Positions 1 to 9,767 of a stretch of DNA of 38,844 bases are shown here, one piece after another. This DNA is from Actinomycetes bacterium (GTDB lineage Bacteria > Actinomycetota > Actinomycetes > JAHEKZ01), in the NCBI GenBank assembly GCA_024644435.1, contig JAHEKZ010000021.1, positions 1 to 38,844 of the forward strand. The letters run 5' to 3'. Under the pieces are notes generated by a model, which was not told the origin of the DNA, did no database searches, and worked only from the letters and a program-made list of their open reading frames with translations. The position numbers and the translations under genes were made by a program. The stretch's first letter is position 1. The number at the start of each line of letters is the position of its first letter.

Positions 1-2
1 CC

Positions 3-248
3 TACGACGACATGCCGGGGATGGCGTCCGACGATCAGCTCGATCAGCTGCGCCGCGCCAAAGGAACCGAAGCAGAGATTCTCTTCCTGGAGCTGATGAT
101 CGCCCACCACCAGGGCGGCGTCGAGATGGCGGAGGCGGTGCTGCCGCTCACCGACCGGGCCGAGGTCAGGTATCTGGCCAACACGATCGTGGCGGGGCAG
201 CAGGCCGAGATCACTGCCATGGAAGAGATGCTGACCGCTCGCAGCTAG
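3..248 (+). CDS. DUF305 family protein, C-terminal part (5' truncated by window edge)
   Basis: Open from the window start; contains ELMIAHHQGGVEMAEAVLP, typical of DUF305; stop TAG at 246-248. Confidence 0.8.
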   Translation, partial: YDDMPGMASDDQLDQLRRAKGTEAEILFLELMIAHHQGGVEMAEAVLPLTDRAEVRYLANTIVAGQQAEITAMEEMLTARS

Positions 249-250
249 CC

Positions 251-395
251 CCCCCGCCGAGTGCACACCTGAGTGACGCTTGGCCGCCCCGAGTGCACAC
301 CTGAGTGACGTCTTTGGGCGCTCCGGGTCGCAAGGCGTCATCCAACTGCGCACTCGGCGTCAATTTGTGGCACTCAGGTGTGCACTCGGCGGGGG
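251..395. repeat. Nested inverted-repeat element (two direct copies followed by two inverted copies of GCCGAGTGCACACCTGAGTGACGC) at a convergent gene junction
   Basis: 251-275 CCCCCGCCGAGTGCACACCTGAGTG is the perfect reverse complement of 371-395; second direct copy 289-310; degenerate inverted copy 335-358. Confidence 0.85.
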
Positions 396-409
396 TGGGG
401 GTGACTGGG

Positions 410-1798
410 TCAGTGGCCGGTGAGCAGGCCCATGGCGCGGTCGAGCAGGCCGGCAGCGCGACCGGTTTGCTCCTCACGTCGGTCGATCCGCTCGGCGAGA
501 CGGAACCCGGCGTTGATGCCGACGAACCGGAAGGGCTCGGGTTCGAAGCGGCGCGACTCCCGGCCCACCCAGGGAAGAGTGGTGAGGTCGCTCTCGGTGC
601 CGGTGATGAGGTCGGCCAACGTGCGACCGGCCAGGTTGGTCAACGTGACGCCGTCTCCGGCATAGCCGCCGGCGGTGGCGAATCCGGTGGCCCGGTCGAA
701 GCGCACAGACGGGAACCAGTCGCGGGGGACGCCCAGTACTCCGCCCCAGCGGTGCGTGACGGCAACATCGTGCAGGGCGGGGAAGAGCTCGACCAAGGTG
801 CGGCGAAGTGCATCGTGGACGCCGCGGGAGTGCTCGTAGGCCGGGTCGATCTGTGACCCCCAGTGGTAGGGGGCGCCCCTGCCGCCGATGGCAATACGGC
901 CATCCGCGGTCCGTTGGGCGTAGATGATGAAGCGACGATCGTCGTTGAGGGTCTCGCGGTCGCGCCACCCGATGTCGTCCCAGAGCGACTCGGAAAGGGG
1001 CTCGGTCGCCACCATCAACGAGTAGATGGGCACGAGCGCGCGTCGGTACTGCGGCAGGGTCGCGGTGTAGCCCTCCAGTGCCCGGACGACGACCTCGGCC
1101 CTGACGTCACCCCTGTTCGTGCGGACGATGCCCGGCTCGATCGCGGTCACCTCGGTGTCCTCGAAGACCGTGACGCCGAGGCGTTCAACGGTCGTGGCCA
1201 GGCCACGCACCATCCGGGCAGGGTGGATGGCTGCGCAGTGCGGCGTGTACAGACCGCCAAAGACACGGTCAGCGTTGACCCGTGCCCTGGCCTCATTCCG
1301 GTCGAGCAGCATGAGGTCGTCCTCGGAGTTCTCCCATGCGCGCGCATGCGTCAGCTCTTCGTTCAGGCGCTGCCACTGCACGGGCGATGTCGCGACCCGC
1401 AGGTAGCCGCCCTTCGCGAAGTGACCGTCGATCCCTTCGTCGGCGGCAACCTTGCCGACCACGTCGATGCTGTCGTTGGCGGCCCGCTGCAGCCGAAGGG
1501 CCTGCTCCCTGGACGACTCGCGGGCGATCTGTTCCCAGCTGGTCGGGAGGAACGCCGATGCCCAACCGCCGTTGCGACCCGAGGCCCCGAATCCGGCAAA
1601 CTCCTTCTCCAGCACCACGATGCGCAGCGAGGGATCACGCTTGGCGAGGTAGTAGGCCGTCCACAGTCCGGTGAACCCCCCTCCGGCGATGGCGACATCG
1701 GCATCCACGTCACCGTCCGGTGGCGGTCGCAGTGACTCGAGATCTCCTGCCGGCAGCGAGTCGTGCCAGTACGAGATCGAGCGTCGGTCGGTGTCCAT
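410..1798 (-). CDS. FAD-dependent oxidoreductase (DAO/DadA family; gamma-glutamylputrescine-oxidase-like)
   Basis: DADVAIAGGGFTGLWTAYYLAKRDP Rossmann motif, EKEFAGFGASGRNGGW, C-terminal GYAGDGVTLTNLAGRTLADLI; start placed at ATG 1798 (MDTDRRSISYWHDSL). Confidence 0.88.
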   Translation of the reverse strand: MDTDRRSISYWHDSLPAGDLESLRPPPDGDVDADVAIAGGGFTGLWTAYYLAKRDPSLRIVVLEKEFAGFGASGRNGGWASAFLPTSWEQIARESSREQALRLQRAANDSIDVVGKVAADEGIDGHFAKGGYLRVATSPVQWQRLNEELTHARAWENSEDDLMLLDRNEARARVNADRVFGGLYTPHCAAIHPARMVRGLATTVERLGVTVFEDTEVTAIEPGIVRTNRGDVRAEVVVRALEGYTATLPQYRRALVPIYSLMVATEPLSESLWDDIGWRDRETLNDDRRFIIYAQRTADGRIAIGGRGAPYHWGSQIDPAYEHSRGVHDALRRTLVELFPALHDVAVTHRWGGVLGVPRDWFPSVRFDRATGFATAGGYAGDGVTLTNLAGRTLADLITGTESDLTTLPWVGRESRRFEPEPFRFVGINAGFRLAERIDRREEQTGRAAGLLDRAMGLLTGH

Positions 1799-1814
1799 GG
1801 GCTCTCCATCTTTT

Positions 1815-1836
1815 CCGTATCGACATACGGTATAAC
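1815..1836. promoter_or_regulatory. Candidate TetR operator/promoter: CCGTAT-N4-ATACGG abutting TATAAC (-10-like)
   Basis: Perfect 6-bp inverted repeat 1815-1820/1825-1830 in the short divergent intergenic region; TATAAC at 1831-1836, 7 nt before ATG 1844. Confidence 0.6.
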
Positions 1837-1843
1837 GGGACGC

Positions 1844-2464
1844 ATGACAGAGGTCAAGCGCAAAGGGCGCCCGCCCGCTCACGACAAGGCCGAACTGCTG
1901 CGGCAGGCCAAGGCCGTAGCCGTGGAGCGTGGCTTCGATGCTCTGCGGTTCACCGACGTGGCCGAGGCAACCGGTGTTCCCGTGAGCTCGCTGCAGTACG
2001 CGTTCGGAACGCGCGACGCGCTTGTCCGCGAGGTGTTGCGGGCCGGAGTCGCTGAAGAGCTGCAGCGGATGCGGCTGGCTGTTGAGCATGAGCTCGACCC
2101 ATGGAAGCGCATCGAGAAGTACATCCGGCTCGGCATCTCGATTGACGACAACATGCGCCGCGAGGGTTGGCTGCTCTGGATCGAGTACTGGCGCGCGGCA
2201 TCACGGGACGATCTCCTGCGCGAGGAATCTGCCTCCGTGGCTCGCCAATGGCGTCAACTCGTGAAGCGAGCCGTTGAGGATGGCGTGACGATCGGACACT
2301 TCGCCATCGACGGAACGGCCGAGGACGCCGCGGCATCGCTGGTTGCCTTGGTGGACGGGCTGTCGTTGCAGGTAGAGGTGGGCGACGACCGGATGAGGTC
2401 GGCGCGGGCCACCCGCACGGCAACCCGATCGGCCCGCCGCATCCTGGGAACGAGCACCGTGTGA
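1844..2464 (+). CDS. TetR/AcrR family transcriptional regulator
   Basis: N-terminal HTH: ELLRQAKAVAVERGFDALRFTDVAEATGVPVSSLQYAFGTRDALVREVL. Confidence 0.88.
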   Translation: MTEVKRKGRPPAHDKAELLRQAKAVAVERGFDALRFTDVAEATGVPVSSLQYAFGTRDALVREVLRAGVAEELQRMRLAVEHELDPWKRIEKYIRLGISIDDNMRREGWLLWIEYWRAASRDDLLREESASVARQWRQLVKRAVEDGVTIGHFAIDGTAEDAAASLVALVDGLSLQVEVGDDRMRSARATRTATRSARRILGTSTV

Positions 2465-3300
2465 CCGCCATCGTGCTTGCCCTCGGCTCGTCCATTGCCT
2501 TCGGGCTGACGGACTTCCTTGGCGGCCTCGCCGCGCGTCGGGCGCATATATTCCTTCTAGGGTCGCTGACCCAGCCGTTTGGTCTTGTGGTCCTTCTCGC
2601 CGTCGCCCCACTGACGGGGGGAACGATGAGCTCGGAGGTCTGGCTGTGGGGAGCCGTGTCCGGGTTGGGGGGCGCCTTCGCCTACGTGTTTCTGTTCCGG
2701 GCCCTGGCCATCGGACCTATGAGTGTGGCCTCGCCGATCTCTGCGCTGGTGGCCGTGGTTCTTCCCGTTCTCGCCGGTGTCGTCTTCGGCGAGCGTCTCC
2801 CCGCTCTTGGATGGGTAGGAATCGTGGTCGGCATGGTGGCCATCTTCATGGTGTCTCAGGTGCACGAGGATGCCCCTCACCCGGTCTCGTCACAGGTCGT
2901 CCTCCTCTCGTTCGCTGCCGGGGTCTTCATCTCGGTCTTCCTGGTCGCGCTCGAAAGGGCTCCCGCAGACAGCGGGCTCTGGCCGCTGGTGGTCGTTCGC
3001 ATCGTGACCTCGGTTCTGTTGCTGTCCGCCGCCGTCGCGTCAAGGGTGATGTCACGCCCAGCCCGGGACGTAGCCGTTCTGGCGATCGTCTCGACGCTCT
3101 TGGACGTCACAGCCACGGCCATGTTCATGTTGGCCACGCGAGAGGGCTTGCTGACCGTTGTTGCCGTGATCACGGCGCTGTACCCGGCAGCCACGGTGAT
3201 CATGGCCCGGATCGTTCTCAAGGAGCACCTGCAGGCCCTGCAGCGCTACGGGCTCGGGCTCGCAGTGGTTTCCGTGGCTGTTCTGGCCTCCGTGGCCTGA
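2461..3300 (+). CDS. EamA/DMT superfamily transporter
   Basis: About 10 hydrophobic segments with duplicated EamA-like halves; GTG start overlaps the TetR stop (GTGA). Confidence 0.85.
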   Translation: MTAIVLALGSSIAFGLTDFLGGLAARRAHIFLLGSLTQPFGLVVLLAVAPLTGGTMSSEVWLWGAVSGLGGAFAYVFLFRALAIGPMSVASPISALVAVVLPVLAGVVFGERLPALGWVGIVVGMVAIFMVSQVHEDAPHPVSSQVVLLSFAAGVFISVFLVALERAPADSGLWPLVVVRIVTSVLLLSAAVASRVMSRPARDVAVLAIVSTLLDVTATAMFMLATREGLLTVVAVITALYPAATVIMARIVLKEHLQALQRYGLGLAVVSVAVLASVA

Positions 3301-3334
3301 AGGTTTGCCCTCACCACGCCGAAGGGAAGGTGTG

Positions 3335-3751
3335 ATGGGACAGACGGGGCAGATGGGGCAGAGCCTGGGCCGGGTCATGGTCGTCGACGACTCGTCGACG
3401 ATCCGCGAGCTGATCGCGCTCAACCTCGGTCTTGAAGGCTACGACGTGCAGACGGCATCCGACGGCGAAGAGTGCCTGCGCCTGCTCGGCGAAGTGACCG
3501 CCGGCAATGCCCCGGCGCCGCAGCTGCTCTGTCTCGATGTCGTGATGCCTGGTCTCGACGGGGTTGAGCTGACGGCCAAGCTCAAGGCGACGCCGTCGAT
3601 GGCCGCGATCCCGATCCTGATCATCAGCGCGTCGGCCCAGCGCCGCGACTTCGAGCTGGCGCAGGGGGCCGGAGCTGATGGCTACCTGACCAAGCCGTTC
3701 GACCCCGACGAGCTGTTGGCCCAGGTGCAGAGGCTCATCGCCGCGACCTGA
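3335..3751 (+). CDS. Single-domain response regulator (CheY-like receiver)
   Basis: VMVVDDSSTIRELI, LLCLDVVMPGLDG, LIISASA, GADGYLTKPFDPDEL; no output domain. Confidence 0.9.
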   Translation: MGQTGQMGQSLGRVMVVDDSSTIRELIALNLGLEGYDVQTASDGEECLRLLGEVTAGNAPAPQLLCLDVVMPGLDGVELTAKLKATPSMAAIPILIISASAQRRDFELAQGAGADGYLTKPFDPDELLAQVQRLIAAT

Positions 3752-3769
3752 TCTGAGAGGATCCCCGGC

Positions 3770-4126
3770 GTGGAACTGCTCGCGGTCGGTCTCTCGCTCC
3801 TCCTCACCCTGCTCGCTGTGATCATCGGCATGGCCAAGGTGCAGCACCTGCCTGCCTCGCTGGAGGTGCGCGACCGGTCGGGCATCCCTCCAGCGCTCTG
3901 GACGAGCTGGGGTTGGGTCGAGCTCGTCGCGGCCGGCTTTCTCGTGGTGGGAGTCTTCGCGGCGCACGAAGCCGCCGCGGTGGCGGCTACGGTGCTCGCC
4001 GTCTCCTTCGCCCTGTTGGCCGTGACCCAGCTGGTCAAGCGTCAGCCGGTCGCAGCCGTGCTGCCGTCCTTGGTGCTCTTCGGCCTCGCCGTCGGTACGG
4101 CGACGGCCATCGTCGCGGCCGGCTGA
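3770..4126 (+). CDS. DoxX-like small integral membrane protein
   Basis: Four hydrophobic segments; MAKVQHLPASLEVRDRSGIPPALWTSWGWVELVAAGFLVVG; GTG start. Confidence 0.6.
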   Translation: MELLAVGLSLLLTLLAVIIGMAKVQHLPASLEVRDRSGIPPALWTSWGWVELVAAGFLVVGVFAAHEAAAVAATVLAVSFALLAVTQLVKRQPVAAVLPSLVLFGLAVGTATAIVAAG

Positions 4127-4168
4127 GGGGCTCACGTCGAGGCCGAAGGGCCTCACTACCCTGGTGGC

Positions 4169-5836
4169 GTGACCCCCGCAGAACTGTCGTCCGCGTTGGC
4201 CTCCGTCCTCGATGCCGCGCTGGCGTCGGGCGAGTTGGACGTCCCGCCCGACAAGAAGCCGACAACGATCGTCGTCGAACGCCCACGATCGGCAGAGCAC
4301 GGCGACTACGCCACGAATGTCGCGCTGCAACTGGCGAAGGTGGCCGGCCGGCCACCGCGCGAGATCGCATCCGTGCTGGCTCAGCGCGTGGCGGAGCTGC
4401 CAGAAGTTGCGTCGGTTGACGTCGCCGGCCCCGGCTTCCTCAACATCACCTTGGAGGCCGCTGCCCAGGGTGAGCTCGCCCGCTCGATCGTGAGGGCCGG
4501 TGAAGGCTTCGGACGTGTGGACACCATGACCGGGCAGCGGGTGAACCTGGAGTTCATCAGCGCCAACCCCAACGGGCCGCTGCATCTCGGCCACACCCGG
4601 TGGGCGGCTGTCGGCGACGCCATGGCACGGGTGCTCGAGGCCGCAGGCGCTGACGTGGTGCGCGAGTTCTACATCAACGACCGCGGCGTTCAGATGGACC
4701 GTTTCGGCGCCTCGTTGCGTGAGGCCGCGAACGGCCGGCCGGCGCCCGAGGATGGCTATCACGGCGGTTACATCACCGATCTCGCGGTGGCCATCATCGG
4801 AGAACATCCAGACTACCTGGAGCTCCCGGACGACGAGCAGCTCGTGGTCTTCCGGGAAGCGGGGTATGCGCGTCAGCTCAAGCAGCAACAAGACGTCCTC
4901 TCCCTCTTCCGCACCACCTTTGACGTCTGGTACTCCGAGCGTTCGCTTCACGAGTCCGGCGCCGTCGAGCGGGGGCTTGCCCGCCTGCGCGACGAGGGCC
5001 ACGTCTTCGAGTCGGACCGCGCCATTTGGCTGCGGACCACGGACTTCGACGACGACAAGGATCGGGTGCTCGTCAAGAGCGATGGCGAGACGACCTACTT
5101 CGCCTCGGACGCGGCGTACTACGTCGACAAGCGCGCACGGGGCTTCGACATCAACATCTACCTGCTCGGAGCCGACCATCACGGATACGTGAACCGGCTC
5201 CGCGCGATCGCGGCCTGCGCCGGAGACGATCCCGATGTGTCGATCGAGGTGTTGATCGGCCAGCTGGTGAAGATGTACCGCGGCGGCGAGGAAGTCCGGC
5301 TCTCCAAACGTAAGGGTGACATCGTCTCCTTGGAGGACTTGGTCGACGAGGTCGGTGTCGACGCGGCTCGCTACACCCTGTGTCGCTATCCGGTCGACTC
5401 GCCATTGACCCTCGATCTTGACCTCCTGGTGAAGCAGACCAACGACAACCCGGTCTTCTACGTGCAGTACGCCCATGCCCGAATCTCGTCCCTGCTCAGG
5501 AATGGTTCGGAGCTGGGGCTCACGGTCGACCTCGACGCGTTCGACCCCGCCCTGCTGACGCACGACCGAGAGGGCGACCTGCTCGGCATCCTCGGCGAGT
5601 TCCCACGGGTCGTGGCGAGCGCCGCCGAGCTGCGTGAGCCACACCGGGTCGCTCGCTTCCTCGAAGAGCTGGCCACGGCGTACCACAAGTTCTACGACGC
5701 GTGCCGCGTCCTGCCGCGCGGCGACGAGGAGCCAACATCGACACATTCAGCGCGCCTGGTGCTCTGCGCAGCCACGCGTCAGGTGCTGGCCAACGGGCTC
5801 GGCCTGCTCGGCGTCTCGTCTCCTGAACGTATGTAG
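4169..5836 (+). CDS. argS: Arginyl-tRNA synthetase
   Basis: NPNGPLHLGHTRWAAVGDAMARVLEAAG (HIGH-type motif), VRLSKRKGDIVSLEDLVDEVGVDAARY; C-terminal DALR-type anticodon-binding domain. Confidence 0.97.
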   Translation: MTPAELSSALASVLDAALASGELDVPPDKKPTTIVVERPRSAEHGDYATNVALQLAKVAGRPPREIASVLAQRVAELPEVASVDVAGPGFLNITLEAAAQGELARSIVRAGEGFGRVDTMTGQRVNLEFISANPNGPLHLGHTRWAAVGDAMARVLEAAGADVVREFYINDRGVQMDRFGASLREAANGRPAPEDGYHGGYITDLAVAIIGEHPDYLELPDDEQLVVFREAGYARQLKQQQDVLSLFRTTFDVWYSERSLHESGAVERGLARLRDEGHVFESDRAIWLRTTDFDDDKDRVLVKSDGETTYFASDAAYYVDKRARGFDINIYLLGADHHGYVNRLRAIAACAGDDPDVSIEVLIGQLVKMYRGGEEVRLSKRKGDIVSLEDLVDEVGVDAARYTLCRYPVDSPLTLDLDLLVKQTNDNPVFYVQYAHARISSLLRNGSELGLTVDLDAFDPALLTHDREGDLLGILGEFPRVVASAAELREPHRVARFLEELATAYHKFYDACRVLPRGDEEPTSTHSARLVLCAATRQVLANGLGLLGVSSPERM

Positions 5837-5894
5837 CCTGCGCCGGACGGCGTCGACCCCCGGGGGATGGACGCGACTGGGCTAGGTTTTTCCC

Positions 5895-6278
5895 ATGGGC
5901 GACGACGACTTCGCGACAGTGTTTACCCGCCTGCGCGCAATCCTGGAGCCCTACGAGGCGGGGATGGAAGTCATAGCTGACTCTGACATCGAGTACGGGC
6001 TGCAGACTCATTGGCGACGACCCAAGGACGGGTATCCGGGGTACTTCGGCGGCGTGAAGGTCGGCAAGCGCTACGTGAGCTTCCACCTGATGCCCGTCTA
6101 TGCATTTCCTGATCTCCTCGATGGCGTTCCGGCGCAGCTGCTCAAGCGGATGCAGGGAAAGAGCTGCTTCAACTTCACCACCGTCGATGACACACTCTTC
6201 ACTGAGCTGAGGCAGCTGACGCGTCGCGGTTACGGAGCATTCGAGGAGCACGGACTTCTGGAGAGCGCACGTGGATGA
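5895..6278 (+). CDS. Conserved hypothetical protein
   Basis: Coding-like ORF in the intergenic space with TAGGTT 6 nt before ATG; MGDDDFATVFTRLRAILEPYEAGM. Confidence 0.65.
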   Translation: MGDDDFATVFTRLRAILEPYEAGMEVIADSDIEYGLQTHWRRPKDGYPGYFGGVKVGKRYVSFHLMPVYAFPDLLDGVPAQLLKRMQGKSCFNFTTVDDTLFTELRQLTRRGYGAFEEHGLLESARG

Positions 6279-6522
6279 GTCAGAGCGCAAGTTCAGAGTG
6301 ACCCCAGCACTGGTGCTGTGGTCGCTGCTCGCGCTTGTGGCGGTGGTCCTGGTGGCGCAGAACTCATCGGACACCACCATCCAGGTCTTGGGCTGGACGC
6401 TTCAGGCACCACTGTTCGTCGTGATCGTGCTGGCGATGCTGGCTGGATGGGGCCTCGGGCTCCTCGGATCTCAGGCTTGGTCGTGGCGGCGGAAACGCGC
6501 CGAGGGCCGCAACTCCGACTAG
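6271..6522 (+). CDS. LapA-domain (DUF1049-like) small membrane protein
   Basis: Two TM segments, LVAQNSSDTTIQVLGWTLQAPLFVVIVLAMLAGWGLG; GTG start overlaps the upstream gene. Confidence 0.7.
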   Translation: MDESERKFRVTPALVLWSLLALVAVVLVAQNSSDTTIQVLGWTLQAPLFVVIVLAMLAGWGLGLLGSQAWSWRRKRAEGRNSD

Positions 6523-6597
6523 TCGGCCGACGTCGCCTCTTTGGGCCAGGCCCCCGCGCACTACCCTCGACGACTTGCCCCGAGAAGGAGTACGACC

Positions 6598-7998
6598 ATG
6601 CGCGCCCACCCGGCCGGCCCCCGCCACGGCGACCTCGTCGCCGATGCGTTGCCGGCTGCCCCGCCAGCCGACCTCAACTCGCTGAGCAGCCATGTCTGGC
6701 CAGCGGGAATGGTGCGGACGCCGTCGGGTCAGCTGAGCCTGCATGGTCAGTCCGTGACAGAGCTGGTGCGGACTTTCGGTACGCCGCTCTTCCTGCTCGA
6801 CGAGGACGACTTTCGCAGGCGCTCGCGGGCCTATGCCGACTCCTTCTGCGGGACAGACGTCTACTACGCCAGTAAGGCCTTTACGTCGGTCGAGCTTCTC
6901 CGGTGGGTGGCTGAGGAGGGGCTCGGGCTCGATGTGGCGACCGGGGGAGAGCTGGCAGTCGCCGAGCGGGCGCAGTTCCCCATGGACCGGGTGCTCTTCC
7001 ACGGCAACAACAAGTCCGTTGGCGAGCTGTCGCGCGCGGTCGGCCTGGGTGTGGGTCGCGTGGTGATCGACTCGACCGAGGAGATCCGCCGACTAGCGCG
7101 GTGTGCTGAGGTCGCCGGCGTCCGCCAGCGGGTACTCGTGCGGGTGACGGTCGGCGTCGAGGCGCACACACATGAGTTCATCGCCACCGCCCACGAGGAC
7201 CAGAAGTTCGGGTTCTCGTTGGCATCCGGGGCGGCCGCCCGCGCGATCGAGCTGGTGCTGCTCCAGCCATCACTCGAGCTGGTGGGCGTGCACTCGCACA
7301 TCGGCTCGCAGATCTTTGACACGTCCGGTTTCGAGGTGGCCGCCCACCGGGCGGTCGAGCTGTTGGCTGGCGTCCGCTCACGTCACGGGATCGAGCTTCC
7401 CGAGCTCAACCTCGGCGGTGGCCTGGGCATCGCGTACGTCGACTCCGACGACCCGGCGAGCACCGAGGAGGTCGCCAGCAGCCTGCGCGCGATTGTCGAG
7501 CGTGAGTGTCGGGCGTATGAGCTGGCAGTACCGCGACTGGCGGTGGAACCGGGACGTGCCCTCGTCGGCCCCAGCATGGTGACGGCCTACGAGGTGGGAA
7601 CGGTCAAGCAGGTGGCGCTGGACGCCGGTGCCTCGCGCACGTACATCAGCGTCGACGGCGGGATGAGTGACAACCCGCGCACCGCGCTGTACGACGCCGA
7701 CTACACCGTGGTCGTGGCTGACCGGCACTCCGACGCTGCGCCGATGCTGGCCCGAGTGGTCGGCAAGCACTGCGAGAGCGGGGACATCGTCGTGCGCGAT
7801 GCCTGGCTGCCGGACGACGTCCGAGCAGACGACTTGTTGGCCGTCGCGGCCACCGGTGCCTACTGCCGCTCCATGTCGTCGACCTACAACCTGCTCGGAC
7901 GACCTCCCGTGGTGGCGGTCTCGGCCGACGGCCCTCCGCGCGTTCTGCTTCGTCGCGAGACGATCGACGACCTGCTCGCGCTCGATCCTTTCGCCTGA
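6598..7998 (+). CDS. lysA: Diaminopimelate decarboxylase
   Basis: [79 protein letters not shown] before ATG 6598. Confidence 0.97.
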   Translation: MRAHPAGPRHGDLVADALPAAPPADLNSLSSHVWPAGMVRTPSGQLSLHGQSVTELVRTFGTPLFLLDEDDFRRRSRAYADSFCGTDVYYASKAFTSVELLRWVAEEGLGLDVATGGELAVAERAQFPMDRVLFHGNNKSVGELSRAVGLGVGRVVIDSTEEIRRLARCAEVAGVRQRVLVRVTVGVEAHTHEFIATAHEDQKFGFSLASGAAARAIELVLLQPSLELVGVHSHIGSQIFDTSGFEVAAHRAVELLAGVRSRHGIELPELNLGGGLGIAYVDSDDPASTEEVASSLRAIVERECRAYELAVPRLAVEPGRALVGPSMVTAYEVGTVKQVALDAGASRTYISVDGGMSDNPRTALYDADYTVVVADRHSDAAPMLARVVGKHCESGDIVVRDAWLPDDVRADDLLAVAATGAYCRSMSSTYNLLGRPPVVAVSADGPPRVLLRRETIDDLLALDPFA

Positions 7999-8037
7999 GA
8001 TCGGGGCAATGCGCAGGCGGGGTTCTAGGCTGAGCCC

Positions 8038-8421
8038 ATGCGTGTCTCTGTGGTGCTCGACTGCAAGAACCCCGACGCCCTCGCCCCCTTCTGGCAGGCC
8101 GCGCTCGGCTATCGGCTCGTCGACCGAGCCGACGGCTACCGCATCCTGGCGCCGCTCGAAGGTGAACCACCCGGCCCGGTGCTGATCCTGCAGCCGGTGC
8201 CCGAGGAACGCCTGGGCAAGAACCGCATGCACCTGGACGTGCATGCAGATGACGGGGCGGAGCACATCCGGCTCCTCGAGTCGATGGGCGCACGCCAGCT
8301 GGGGGCTCCGATCGCGGCTTACGGGGTCGAGTGGCAGACCATGGCAGACCCCGAGGGGCATGAGTTCTGTGTGGTCGCGCATGGGAGGCTTGCTCCCGAC
8401 GTACCCGAGGGCGACGCCTAG
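8038..8421 (+). CDS. VOC/glyoxalase-like domain protein
   Basis: VLDCKNPDALAPFWQAALGYRLVDR ... HLDVHADD ... MADPEGHEFCVV. Confidence 0.82.
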   Translation: MRVSVVLDCKNPDALAPFWQAALGYRLVDRADGYRILAPLEGEPPGPVLILQPVPEERLGKNRMHLDVHADDGAEHIRLLESMGARQLGAPIAAYGVEWQTMADPEGHEFCVVAHGRLAPDVPEGDA

Positions 8422-8471
8422 CCGCTCGGGAGCTCTGGCCAGGTGCCGGAGTCGACCGACCGGGAGGACCG

Positions 8472-9767
8472 ATGGGGGCCAAGCCGCTCAAAGTGGCATT
8501 GCTGGGGGCCGGTGTCGTCGGGTCCGAGGTTGCCCGCCTGCTGGTCGAACAGGCCGAGGACCTCGCCGAACGTGTCGGTGCTCCCCTCGAACTCGTCGGC
8601 GTGGGCGTCCGCTCGGTGGGAACCGATCGCGGCCCGTGGGTCGACCCGTCCCTGGTCACCGACGACCTGCACCAGCTGGTCACCGGCCATGGCGCAGACA
8701 TCGTGGTCGAGCTCATGGGCGGCATCGAGCCGGCTCGGACGCTGATCCTGGACGCCTTCGCCTCCGGTGCAAGCGTGGTCACGGGAAACAAGGCCCTGCT
8801 CGCCCAACACGGTGCCGAGCTGCACGAGGCCTGCGACGCGGCTGGTCTCGACCTGTACTTCGAGGCCAGCGTGGCCGGGGCGATTCCCCTGCTGCGACCG
8901 TTGCGCGAGTCGCTGGCCGGCGACCGGGTGCAGCGGGTGCTCGGCATCGTGAACGGCACCACGAACTACATCTTGACCCGGATGGACGAGAGCGGTGCGT
9001 CCTACGACGACGCCCTGGCGGAGGCCCAAGAGCTCGGCTACGCGGAGAAGCCCGATCCGTCAGCAGACGTCGAAGGCCACGATGCTGCCGCCAAGGCGGC
9101 CATCATCGCCAGCCTGGCCTTTCACTCGCGGGTCATGATCGACGACGTCTACTGCGAAGGCATCTCCACGATCACGGCCGCCGATGTGGCGGCAGCAAGA
9201 GCTGCGGGTTATGTCGTCAAGCTGCTCGCCGTGGCTGAGCGCTCGGCAGACGGACTGGGGATCAGCGTGCGGGTCTACCCCGCCATGGTGTCGCGCCAGC
9301 ATCCGCTCGCTGCCGTGCGCGAGGCCTACAACGCCGTGTTCGTCGAGTCCGACGCCGCTGGCCAGCTGATGTTCTATGGCCCGGGGGCCGGTGGTGCGCC
9401 GACGGCGTCCGCCGTGGTGGGCGATATCGTGGCGGTCGGGCGGAACCGGATGAGCGGAGGGCACGGGCCACGAGAGTCTGCGTACGCGGCGCTGCCCGTG
9501 CTCCCGGTTGATGTGTCGCTGACCCGCTACTACATCGCCATGGATCTGACCGACAAGGCAGGAGTCCTCGCATCGGTGGCTGCAGTGTTTGCCGAGCATG
9601 ACGTCAGCATCGAGTCGCTGCGCCAAGAGGGCCACGGCGACGACGCGAGCCTGGAGATCGTGACCCACGACGCCCTGGAAAGTGCTCTGGCCGGTACCTG
9701 TAGCAGTCTTCGAGGGCTCGACTCGGTTCGTCAGATCACGTCGATCATGCGAGTGGTGGGAGAATGA
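8472..9767 (+). CDS. hom: Homoserine dehydrogenase (with C-terminal ACT domain)
   Basis: [68 protein letters not shown]-like motif, [32 protein letters not shown]. Confidence 0.97.
   Translation: MGAKPLKVALLGAGVVGSEVARLLVEQAEDLAERVGAPLELVGVGVRSVGTDRGPWVDPSLVTDDLHQLVTGHGADIVVELMGGIEPARTLILDAFASGASVVTGNKALLAQHGAELHEACDAAGLDLYFEASVAGAIPLLRPLRESLAGDRVQRVLGIVNGTTNYILTRMDESGASYDDALAEAQELGYAEKPDPSADVEGHDAAAKAAIIASLAFHSRVMIDDVYCEGISTITAADVAAARAAGYVVKLLAVAERSADGLGISVRVYPAMVSRQHPLAAVREAYNAVFVESDAAGQLMFYGPGAGGAPTASAVVGDIVAVGRNRMSGGHGPRESAYAALPVLPVDVSLTRYYIAMDLTDKAGVLASVAAVFAEHDVSIESLRQEGHGDDASLEIVTHDALESALAGTCSSLRGLDSVRQITSIMRVVGE

Noticed and set aside
410-2089. Long form (559 aa) of the FAD oxidoreductase
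   Set aside because: The extra N-terminus overlaps the TetR gene and the promoter/operator; homologous sequence begins near MDTDRRSISYWHDSL at 1798.
3311-5746. 811-aa minus-strand ORF antisense to the receiver gene, DoxX-like gene and argS
   Set aside because: Shadow ORF produced by high-GC codon bias; low-complexity Arg/Gly/Val/Asp/His-rich translation without recognisable domain, and it covers strongly supported plus-strand genes.
5857-5866. CCCCCGGGGG palindrome after argS
   Set aside because: Too short to form a hairpin loop and expected occasionally in GC-rich DNA; no U-tract.
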